From the NCBI GenBank assembly GCA_038025085.1, contig CM076151.1:6065001-6129000 (forward strand): 64,000 nucleotides of DNA, in the 5' to 3' direction. This stretch comes from Tetragonia tetragonoides. Its lineage: Eukaryota; Streptophyta; Magnoliopsida; Caryophyllales; Aizoaceae. Positions 40,818 through 50,887 of the stretch are shown one piece after another (the stretch's first letter is position 1; every line of letters starts with the position of its first letter). The translations under genes were made by a program, and so were the position numbers. Under the pieces are notes generated by a model. The model saw only the letters and a program-made list of their open reading frames with translations, searched no databases and had not been told where the DNA came from.

Positions 40818-43123
40818 TTAAAAAGGTTTCGACCTCGAAACCAAGGTTAAGTACCTTGTTCGAATAATTGAGGGATAACGCTTTCGCATGTCAGCCTCAG
40901 TTTCCCAAGTCGCCTCTTCGACTTTGTGGTTTGCCCACAACACTTTCACAAGATTGATCGTAGACGCACGAGTTTTCTTCGTTTTCTCGTCTAGGATCCT
41001 CACAGGTTTAGTTCGCTCCTCAAGGACTCGAACTGGTTGTTCTTCATAGGTAAGTGTGTCATCTAACACCACCCTTTCTGGGTTCAGCACATGACTCGGA
41101 TCATGGTGATATCTTTTGAGCTGTGACACGTTGAACACATTGTGCACTTGCTCCAAATCCATAGGCATAGCAAGTCTATAAGCGACCTTTCCAACTCTTT
41201 CAAGAATTTCGTAAGGTCCAATGTACTTTGGGCTAAGCTTCCCTTTACGCTCAAATCTCATAACTCCACGAGTCGGCGATACTTTGAGAAGTACCTTCTC
41301 ACCAACTTGGAATTCCTCCATTCGTCGACGTTGATCTGCATAGGCTTTCTGTCTATCTTGTGCAGCCTTCATCTTCTCTTGGACAAGTTTCACTTGATCC
41401 ACAGTCTCTTGGATAAACTCCGGACCCAAAACAAAGGTTTCACTTATGTCGCTCCAACACGTAGGAGAACGACACTTTCTCCCATACAACGCCTCGTAAG
41501 GTGCCCTACCAATGCTCGCATGGTAGCTATTGTTGTAGGAGAACTCAATCAAAGGCAAACTCTTCTCCCAAGAGTCCTTCATCTCTAGAGCACAAGCTCG
41601 CAACATGTCCTCCAATGTCTGAATAGTTCGCTCCGTTTGACCATCTGTCGCAGGATGAAATGCTGTACTAAATTTCAATTTCGTACCAAAGGCTCCTTGT
41701 AATTTGCCCCAGAAATTTGACAAGAATCTCGTATCCCTGTCTGACACAATGTCTTTAGGTACTCCATGTAACCTCAAGACCTCTTTCACATAAGTTGCGG
41801 CGAGTTGGTCCATCGACCAAGTCTTCTTCATTGCAATGAATCTCGTCGTTTTCGTTAGTCGGTCGACAATAACCCAAATAGTTCTTTGCCAGACCTCGTA
41901 TTTGGTAATCCAGTCACGAAATCCATCGAGATTGAATCCCACTTCCATCCAGGAATTTCTAGCGATTGAACAAGACCTCCAGGCCTCTTGTGTTCGATCT
42001 TCACCTTTTGGCAAGTAAGACATTTTGCCACATAGTCAGCACATTCTCGCTTCATGTTCATCCACCAAAACTGAAGTTTTAAGTCTTTGTACAACTTATC
42101 ACTTCCTGGGTGAACAGAATACGCAGTTCCATGCGCCTCATCTAGAATTTTCTTCTTCAGTTCGTCATTGTCAGGTATACACCAACGTCCTTTCATCTTG
42201 ATCGTACCATCATCAAGGATCTCAAAATCAGGATGTTTTCCATCCTTTATCTTGACACGTACTTCCTCTAGAAACGGGTCATTAACTTGCAACTGTCGGA
42301 TCTCATCATAGATCGACGGTCGCACCACAAGTGCATTCAATAACACTGCAGCCTCACCTTGTTGAACAACTTCTAGGTCCAACTTTTTGAATTCCTCACA
42401 CAAGTCATGCGGTAGTACCATCATGCTATTCACAGTATGTGAAGTTTTCCTACTCAACCCATCAGCCACTACATTGGCCTTTCCCTCGTGATACTGAATA
42501 TCCAGATCGTACTCAGATATCAACTCGAGCCATCTTCGTTGTCTCATATTCAACTCCTTTTGAGTGAAGATATACTTCAAACTCTTGTGATCTGTAAGGA
42601 TCTTGCAACGAGCTCCATACAAGTAATGCCTCCAAATTTTCAAGGCAAAAATTACAGCAGCTAACTCCATGTCATGAGTAGGGTAGTTCTTCTCATGCAC
42701 TTTCAATTGGCAAGAGGCATAAGCAACCACCTTGCCATTCTGCATAAGCACACACCCCAACCCATTCTTGGATGCGTCACTGTAGACCTCAAATCCTTCC
42801 GTTCCTGACGGTAAAGTCAACACTGGTGCTGTTGTCACCCTCTTCTTAAGCTCTTGGAAAGCTTCTTCACATTGTTCAGTCCACTTGTACTTCATCTCCT
42901 TTTTCATCAGATTTGTGATAGGTCTAGCCACCTTGGAGAAGTCTTGCACAAATCTCCTATAGTAGCCAGCCAAACCAAGGAAACTTCTCACCTCAGTCAC
43001 ACTTTTCGGAGCAGGCCAATCCATGACTGCCCGAATCTTAGAAGGATCCACTTAGACTCCTTCTTTAGAGATAATGTGTCCAAGAAAGGCAACACTCTCT
43101 AGCCAAAACTCACACTTTGAGAG
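40818..43123 (-). pseudogene. Partial pol: end of RT, RNase H, integrase with chromodomain-like tail
   Basis: In order on the minus strand: the last residues of reverse transcriptase (KCEFWLESVAFLGH), RNase H ([44 protein letters not shown]), an integrase zinc finger ([16 protein letters not shown]…CLTCQ), the integrase core ([37 protein letters not shown]) and a tail with [20 protein letters not shown], the Tekay-type chromodomain signature. Two inactivating changes are visible: a TAA at 43052-43054 in place of a usual sense codon, and a one-base loss near 41880 that splits the integrase between two frames. The catalytic polymerase motif is absent because of a deletion ending at 43124. Confidence 0.9.
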
Positions 43124-43670
43124 TTTAGCATACTTACTTGAAAATTCAAGGAATAAAAACTGAGCAAGGTGGATTGTGAAAAGTGATGAACTTCTCCTTC
43201 TTTTTGCTCTTTGGGGTTCGGCCGTGAGGTGAAGAAAGAGAGAGAACGTGTTTTTTTTTTTGTTTGGTAAAGAATCAGTTATATGAGGAAGTTGAGTATA
43301 TTTAGGAACTCCCAGATCTACTCCTTCTTTACTAAATTGCTTCCTTCCTAAAAACTCTCCTTAATTCCCTCCACTTACCAAATATTTTAGGAAACCAAAT
43401 TTTGCAAAATAAAATCTGAATATTTGGTCCCATATTTTCGGCCATATGGCCGAAAATATTGGCCCCATCATCATTACCGAAATTATGGCCCAAAATTCCC
43501 TTTTTATTTATTTGGCCCAATTATAATTTAATTAGGTCCAAAACCAAAACCCAATATTAATTAGGTACTCAAAACATTTATGACCCCAATTAATTATTTT
43601 AAATACGAAATTGCATTTTCTTTTTAAGTAATTATTATTCTAAAATGAATAAAAATTACGGGGTATTACA
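43124..43670 (-). repeat. Truncated 5' LTR of the Ty3 element
   Basis: A direct repeat of 40037-40590. It joins the pol fragment at TTTAGCATA (43124-43132), a 9-bp word shared by the LTR and the pol reading frame, suggesting a microhomology-mediated deletion. Confidence 0.85.
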
Positions 43671-44280
43671 ATAAGCGACCCTAAGGGCCTCCCATCTCCC
43701 CTAAGGATGTTCCATGCGATGTGGAGTGAAAATATCTACCTTCGTTTCGGAGCCTCCTGGAAGCCCAAAACACGTGGATTATAGCCTTTGTTTTCCGCTT
43801 CCGGGGGCCGAGTGTCATTTTTACCCAAACTTCTCTTGGGGGTCTATCATGACTCTAGAGGACACTCGGTGCCCCGAAAGGGTCATCTGGATCCCCGAAC
43901 TTCGATATCACCCATGCCTTCGCTGTTTCGAGTTCTTACAAGCCCATCAGGGACCCGATAACAGACCCGGGGGCCTCTTATGTTCCCCAAGGGTGTCCTG
44001 TGCGATGCGGTGCAAAGATATCCACGTTCGTTACGGGGCCTCCCGCAAGCTTAAAAAACGTGGATTAGCCTTGATTTTCGGCTTTCCGGAACCCGATTTT
44101 CGTTTTTGCCCAAACTTATTCGGGGAGGTCTATCGTCACCTTAGAGGACTTCAGGTGCGTCGAGACAGTCATCCGGGTCCCCGAGCTCCAATTTCACCCA
44201 TGGGACTTGGGACATGGGACATGGGACATGAGTGCGGGGACATGAGAACATGGATCATGGCGCTCGCTGAGTGCTAGGAC
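43671..44280 (+). repeat. Two further units of the 315-bp repeat
   Basis: Boxes GGGCCTCCCATCTCCCCTAA, CATGCGATGTGGAGTG, ACGTGGATTATAGCC and GGTCTATCATGACTC recur about 280 bp later in diverged form (from 43958), matching the array at 5985-7590. It ends in a short run of GGGACATG steps near 44210-44230. Confidence 0.8.
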
Positions 44281-45093
44281 ATGGGCCACCCGGATTTTGT
44301 TTTAATAAATTTTTGAAAAACTTAGTTCATTTCGATCAATTGTTTACTATGTTAATCTTTGGTAGAAGAACTTTATAACAGAGTATTCTCAAATTTGTTA
44401 ATAAAAGGCTAATAGTCGTTTCTAAGCACTCGGTCAAATATAGATCAAAGTTTACAATATGACTAATCATAACAATTAGAACTATAATGCAACAAACAAT
44501 GTCATTTAGGGATACCTCTAACTTTTATAAAGGCACCACAAGCCAATGAATGACTTTTTTTTGTTTTTGTTTTTGTTTTTGTTTTTGTTTTCGTTAATAC
44601 ACGACCAATGAACAATTATTATAATGACTTGAGGGCATCCCTTCCCCCAACATTTTAGTATTTGCCCTAAACAAATTAAGTGTCAGGTTGTGGATAAACT
44701 TTTCCAAATCAAGTATTGGTGTTGTTTTAGTTTTATTTACCAGTTAATTACAAAATTATCATAAAAAAGAAAAAGAAAATTATTACAATAAAGTTAGAAG
44801 CAAAACAAGTAGACAACCCATCAAAAAATATTAAATTTATTTAAAAAAAGCAAAAAGAGTTAAAACATCTCCTGCATATGCACAAGTTTGCACACTAGTT
44901 TGTTTCTAATAAGTATAGTAATCCTTGTCCCTTGAGTATTTATTGATGACAAATAATCATGAAGTACCCAATGCAGTGACATTCCACCACTCACCCAAAT
45001 TAAAGTTGCATTGTCAGGGTTTATGCAAGATCGACATTCCACCAACATAATCGATCTTTATCTAATTAAGTATATGTAGTTATATTATCACTA
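44281..45093. other. Gene-free spacer downstream of the SDR gene
   Basis: AT-rich; holds a (TTTTTG)n-type run at about 44548-44590 and the 3' side of the reductase gene. No coding sequence was recognised. Confidence 0.45.
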
Positions 45094-48000
45094 CTAAAGA
45101 TGCCCTTGCTTTATGAGTGAAGCTAAACAGTCATCAAACATATCTTCCAAAGGCTTGAAATTATTGAAACCCAAATTCTCTATCTTAGCCGTGTTGAACT
45201 CATAGTATGGCCTCTCTAGCTTCTTGAACCTGAAAATTTACAACATCACATACACGACACATTTGGTAGGAAAAACATAGAATGTATAACACAACGCACA
45301 TAAAACATGATTGTTTTATTAAACTCTCATTGTCAACTTGTTTAAATTCAAGTGAAAAGAATTGTAATCATTAATTTAAAATCAAGTTTAAGGCAACGAG
45401 ACAATTGATGAGTACATATGTTACTTGTTATTGTTAAACCATGTTACGTACGCAAATATAAGTTATATTTTCGTAAAATGATAGGGTGTGTATAAATGTA
45501 TGTCGCCCATCATGAAGATTGAACGATTCTTGTTTTAAGAAATTGTGAAGTGGTGATTCTAGGATTAGGCTTTGTGTTGTGCTCCATGACTATTATCCCA
45601 CCTTAATTAATTCCCTAAAACACTAATCAAGTCTACTATAATTGATGAACAAATGGAAAGTTAGTGGAACCTTTTGTTGCCCTAAACTACAAAAACGTAT
45701 AGCCGTGTTATGTGGGTTCCTAGCAGAATTTTGGCGATTTTTTTTCCTCAATACATGAATGTTGTCGAATGGTGATTAATATATAGAGTAAATACTGGAC
45801 CAAAAAAAGATATAGAGTAAATACCTTTTGGGGATAGGGTAAGATGGGTAACGATTTGAAAGAAATGATGCTAATTCATTGTTGTCCACCACGGTTGAAC
45901 TACAGAGGTATCGTCCACTTGCTTCTTTCTGCTCATAAACTAAGATGTGACACAGAGCCACATCGTCAATGTGAACATATCCCATCCTTCCATGAAACTC
46001 AAATTTCTGTGTTTCTCCTGCAAAATCATGATAACAATCCATACAATTTAAATTGCCAAATTGGCAAAAAGATGCATAGTCACCGATCATCATATTAAAA
46101 CAAACTCGCTATCTTCTAGGAAGGGTTAAAGTGGACTATCTAATAATTTGATCGTGTTAGGGATTTAGTTCCACGCCAATATTGCGGTTTTGGTGAAATT
46201 GGTGATTTACAATTTGGGTGAGCCACGGTATCATGGTGCATGGTTTGATGAAGTAATTTGGCAAGAATGTTATTTGCTGGATCAAGAGTTGATTATGTTG
46301 AGGAGTCTCAGCTAGATTAGCCGGTCATTTTTTTGGAGTTATTTATGTGAAGTATGCTATTGGAAGTCAACTTATGGAAGGTGTCTTAGTAGATTAATAA
46401 AGAAGGGAATATGATTAGTAGTGTTATTGTTTTAGTAAAGTTGTCTAATTGTGTGAGTAATCGAGTTTAGGAAGGTAGTAGTTATATGGAAGGAGTAGGA
46501 GTCTTTGTGGAGGCCTATAAATATAGGTGGTAGTAGATTGGATAAGTTGACTCAACCCCAAGGTAGAGAGAGAGCTCCCTTGTTGCAGTTGAAGAGTTGA
46601 AGGGTTTGTAGGTTTTCCCAAAAGCTATACGAGGTGTGAGTGTGCGGGTGTGTAGAAAGCCCAGCCAGTTGATGCAGAGGGTTTCTAGCTTTGACCTTAA
46701 AAGCTAGGTTATGAGTAGGGGACGGTTTTGTGGCTTTCCCGTGCATAAAGTCATATATGGGGTAGTAGTAGTTGAGGTGAGAGTCCAATTGTATGAAGGG
46801 CAAAAGTGAGGATTGAGTTGGGTAGATTATTTCAATACATTAGCTAGAGGAGATTGAGATGTTAGTGTGTTGACGTATGTCGTTGTACTCACTCTTTGTC
46901 AATGTTAGTGGACTAGTAGTGGTTCGTGGTTTTTCCCCTAATTGAGAGGGTTTTCCATGTTAAATATTGTGTGTGTTTTATTGATGTTGTGTATTTTATT
47001 TAATGTGCTTCCGCTGTGGTTAAAGTAGTATGGTAGTGGGGCGTAAAATCCCCAATATATCGGACTAAAACGTAAGAAAACAATGTGATGTACGTGTTAG
47101 GTAGCGAGTAAAGCTATTTGTATTGAAAAACTAAGATCACGAAAAAAAGAGACAATGTTTAAATACATACCTTTAAACAAGCCAAGGACATCTGAAGCAG
47201 TAGAACAAAGACTAGGAGGTAGACTAGGTCCAATTATAAATGCAGGAAGGATGGTCACTAAATCGATGTTATTCTCTTTGCAGAAGTCCCAAGCTGCTTT
47301 CTCAGCTAATATTTTTGATAGTGCATACCATACCTGATGTAGCAAAGCCCGTATTTATTTCAAGTGAAAAACAATGCCCATTCGGAAATCAGGATGGTTA
47401 AAGTTGCAAGTTTTCGCATTTGAGATATTTATTCTCTTTATAGAAAACTTACATGGAAGGTTTCACAAAGTTGCATGGAGCTCCAATTGGACTCGTCAAG
47501 AGGAACTTTTGGGTCAATATCCTCTTTAATTCTAACAGTTGATGAAGATGAGGTAAGCACCACACGTATTAGTGATGAATTCTTCTTACATGATCGCAAT
47601 ACATTCAGTGTTCCATTTATCGCAGGTTCCAATATCTCTGCCTACACAAAAATTTGTATAAGACGTTTTTTAATAATGACCATGTTCTAATGTGAGTTGG
47701 TGTCACACAATACTTGTTTCTTTGCGTAAATAAAACAGTATTACCATTTACACGAGACAACATAATAATACATTTTTGTTTTTTTGATATAACATAATAC
47801 CTTATTTTAACCTTGAATTATCAAAATAAAAGAAACACTTACTTTGGGATTTTGTCCTGCTCCACTAACAGGAGAAGCTGTGTGGAAGACACCCTCACAA
47901 CCCATAATTGCTTCATCAAAGCTTCCTTCCTCCAATAAATCAGCCTTCATTAGTTTAAGCCTCTCTTTTGCCCCTTCAAGCTTCAACAAGTGCTCCAATT

Positions 48001-48452
48001 TCTTTGTATCTCCTATCATATGTTAATCCATCAATTTTCTACTTAGCAAATTTGGAAAACTAAAACAGAAATGTGAAGTACATTACATTTTTCTTGCACT
48101 AGTTAAACTCATAACATCTTGTTAAGACACGTTACTCTTAGTCCTTAATCTTTCTTATAGAAAACACTGAACAATAAAGATATGTTTAGTTGGGTGGAAT
48201 ATCGCGTTTGAAGTACTTCTAGTATTCGAATTATAGTAATGCTTAGGATGTTAAACGATATATGGTATTTTTTGACTTGGAAATAGGGAATGAGAAGAAA
48301 GAAAAGGGTAGGAAAACATGTTCACCTGGGTCTCTGACTGTTCCAATGACAAAATAACCAGACAAAAGGAGACGCTTGACTAGCCAAGAAGCAAGGAAAC
48401 CAGAGGCCCCTGTTACGCAAACCTTGCCTTTGAACTTAGGCTCTTGTTCCAT
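45094..48452 (-). CDS. Cinnamoyl-CoA/dihydroflavonol reductase-like NADP-dependent SDR
   Basis: Six exons: 48326-48452, 47843-48012, 47453-47641, 47171-47333, 45825-46017, 45094-45229. They join in one frame of 325 aa, normal for this extended short-chain dehydrogenase group. Residues 11-24 ([14 protein letters not shown]) form the nucleotide-binding loop, Arg40 in GTVRDP favours NADPH, TSSSS at 129-133 holds the catalytic Ser, and Tyr165/Lys169 (VWYALSK) complete the active site. The strict cinnamoyl-CoA reductase motif (NWYCYGK) is absent, so lignin CCR activity is unlikely. The end ([30 protein letters not shown]) resembles tetraketide pyrone reductases and CCR-like enzymes. The substrate cannot be told. 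The start was chosen at 48452 because a farther ATG at 48524 lies upstream of the TATA box. Intron 4 holds a probable solo LTR. Confidence 0.88.
46155..47057. mobile_element. Probable solo LTR in intron 4 of the SDR gene
   Basis: It starts TGTTAGGGATTTAG and ends GGGGCGTAAAATCCCCAATA, which are roughly inverted ends, flanked by GATCG and TATCG. A TATAAATATA box occurs near 46507 and a CTTCCGCTGTGG phrase near the right end, both common in LTRs. No internal coding region is present. Classification is tentative. Confidence 0.5.
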
Positions 48453-48505
48453 TTTTAAATCTTGTGCAAATAATTTGCATTTTGTCAAACACTCTTGATC
48501 ATCAT

Positions 48506-48513
48506 TTATATAG
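48506..48513 (-). promoter_or_regulatory. TATA box of the SDR gene
   Basis: Minus-strand CTATATAA, 54-61 bases upstream of the chosen start codon, which leaves a leader of about 25-30 nt. Confidence 0.6.
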
Positions 48514-48524
48514 TGAGTTATCAC

Positions 48525-50460
48525 TCGGTTTAGGGAAGGTGCAACATGATATGTTTATGACTTGTAAAGAATTGATCTAGGCAAGATATGGGTATGTAAT
48601 CGAGTTTGGTGTCAAGTCGTTGTAGAACACCTTCTTGAAAAGAAATTTCAGTTAACCACTATTTAACATATTAATTAGGAGTTGTCATTGCTAGAGTCAC
48701 TCTCCTTGGCTCCCATCTCATGAAAAGAGGGCATTCAAATAAGCAAAAGAAAAGTTGGATACTTTGGATGTAAGTTTCTTACTTCCTCTCTGGCACCACA
48801 AATTGTCATTTGCTTGTTTACAATTTTCAAACATCACTTTTTTTTTTGTTTTTTGGTTCATACCAAAGGTATCCACTGTTGACCATAGTGACTATCTTTC
48901 CCCACTAGCTTGTAGGCACCTCAAAATGTGGAATAACTGGTCAAAAAATTTAAAGTTGCTCTATATACCCAAGACGGAATTTCCAAACATCACTTTCACC
49001 TTAAAAATCATGTACATATTAAAATATAAAATAATATCAAAATATTATCAAATGTGATTCTTCAAAATTACTACTCATCTTTAAAACAAAAAAGTACTAC
49101 TCATATAAAAAGAATATTTTTACAATGTAATTTTTTTTATAAATTTTCATAAATTCATGGTCAAAGTTAAATCTTCAAAAAACAAATGACAACATTTTAA
49201 TTCGACGAAGGGAGTACTATATACTGCAGTCTTGGCAAATAGGTTGGGTCACTTCGAGTTTGAGTCATCAGCATGTCGAATTATTATTGAGTCTGGTTTT
49301 TAGCAGATTGGTTTGGGTTAAAACATCTCTTATCTAACAAACTTCGGACTAGGGTTTTATAGTCTCAGGTTCGAATCAGGGGTAGATTTAAAGAGGTGGC
49401 TTGAAGTCCTGGGCCACTGGATTAATTAAAAAAAAAGTTTGGATTGTAAAATAAAAAAAAGTTGTTTTCCCCAAAAGGCCCTATTTTTTTTTTTTTTTTT
49501 ATTTATGTTGGAAAGGTTAAAGGAGGCCATAACCCATAAGGCCCAGTTTTATTCTCTCTACTAGTCTACTCTCTTTCTCTCATGTTCTCTGTAAAAAAAA
49601 AAATAAAAATGTATCATTCAAGTTTCTCTCTCTCACTCGACACAACCTTTCTCTCTCTGCACCGCCGTCCACCGCTGCACCGCCGTCCACCGCTGCACCG
49701 CCTCCACAGCAAAGCCGTTCACCGCCTCCACGCAAGGCCCACTCCTCCAGCCGACAACCCCTTTTTATTTGGTATGTTTTTCCCCTATTGCTGTTCATGC
49801 TTAACCTGCCATTTATTCTTAGAATTTGTAAACTGTGCTTGTTGCTTTGCTTCCATGGTTGAAGTTTTGAGTTGGGTTACTCTCTAGTCTCTATCCACTT
49901 TATTTTAACTGGGTTTCTGCTAAATTGGGCTATTCTTACAATGGCAGATATATAGTCATTTCATGGGGGTTAAATCATATACTGATTAATATCCAATGTG
50001 ATATTAAACTTGGTTAAATTTCCCCAGCCCAATTTTTCATTTGGATTAAGTCACTTATGTGATAGTAGGTATACCTCTTTGTTAGCCCCTTTAAATGAAT
50101 TTTCTGCTTCACCATCTTGTAGTGAAATTGATGGTTGTTTGGGAAAAAAAATCATTGAACTAAAGGAAATGCCTACTATGAGAAGTTAACAAAATAGTAA
50201 CTTTAAATCCCTTAAATCACCCCTGTGTATTTGGTGAAACTGTTGTGCTTGGTGCTGGGACTGTTATTTTCCAAGGTGAGTTAGGTTTCTTACTCAAAAT
50301 TCATTTAAATTTTGTTGATTAATTAATTGGGTTCAGGCCAAATTGTCAGATTTTCTTGTCTGTATCCCGGAAATCAAGCTTCAGAAAACCAAATTTGATG
50401 ATAAACTTTGTTTTATTAGCATAGTTTATTTATTTCTTCTCGAATTTGATGACTGGTTAT
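48525..50460. other. Promoter-side spacer between two divergent genes
   Basis: It separates the SDR (-) and IMP dehydrogenase (+). It holds a possible SINE remnant at about 49330-49450 (a box B-like GGTTCGAATC followed by an A tail) and a short repeat of CACCGCCGTCCACCGCTG at 49660-49700. Frames here are not supported by any domain. Confidence 0.4.
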
Positions 50461-50538
50461 TATTTATTCTAGAGTTAAAAACTTAAAACCAACAGCAGCC
50501 CTCACCCTCACTCTTCTCATCGCCGCCCAGTATCTCTG

Positions 50539-50723
50539 GTTAGTTCCCAGTCTTCCCACTTCAACTCTCTCACTCTCACTCTCTTGTATGGTTTCTTCTT
50601 TTTCTGATTTTATATATGGTTTCTTTTATTTATTTACTGCTTAATGTATGACAGGATGGAATTCCCTCACTACAGTTAGGTTCCATTCTGATTAATTCTT
50701 TCATTTGTGTTTTATTCAATCAG
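50539..50723 (+). other. Probable 5' UTR intron of the IMP dehydrogenase gene
   Basis: A donor (CTCTG|GTTAGT) at 50538/50539 and an acceptor (TTCAATCAG) ending at 50723 bracket a T-rich stretch upstream of the start codon. Unconfirmed without transcripts. Confidence 0.45.
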
Positions 50724-50887
50724 GTCTCTGAGAGTCAAATTTGCTGGAATTTAAGCTCACAAGTACTAATTTGGAGCATAAGGGTATCTGGGTACAAGTT
50801 TAATTAGTTATTAATCATCAAAGATTTAAGCTTTCATAGGTTTTAGGTGATTATTACCCCAGTTAAGCTAAACCCACCTTGTAACTT

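Larger units (their letters stand above)
38015..43670 (-). mobile_element. Broken Ty3/gypsy chromovirus (Tekay-like) retrotransposon
   Basis: Minus-strand element. A long terminal repeat of about 2.5 kb (3' copy, 38015-40590) and a 547-bp piece of the 5' copy (43124-43670) flank part of pol. The first gene (gag), the protease and most of the reverse transcriptase are missing. LTRs begin TGTAATACCC on the minus strand. The left boundary is approximate; AATAA lies beside both edges, but as a target duplication it does not fit canonical TG…CA ends, so this is only suggestive. Confidence 0.8.

Noticed and set aside
43714..44277. A 187-aa frame
   Set aside because: It lies wholly in diverged 315-bp repeat units and matches no domain; related units at 6.0-7.6 kb do not keep the frame.
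48453..48524. Upstream in-frame ATG extending the reductase by 24 residues
   Set aside because: It precedes the TATA box at 48506-48513, and homologues start close to the nucleotide-binding loop.
49582..49887. A His/Pro-rich frame before IMP dehydrogenase
   Set aside because: Low-complexity translation of a CACCGCCGTCCAC repeat with no conserved domain.
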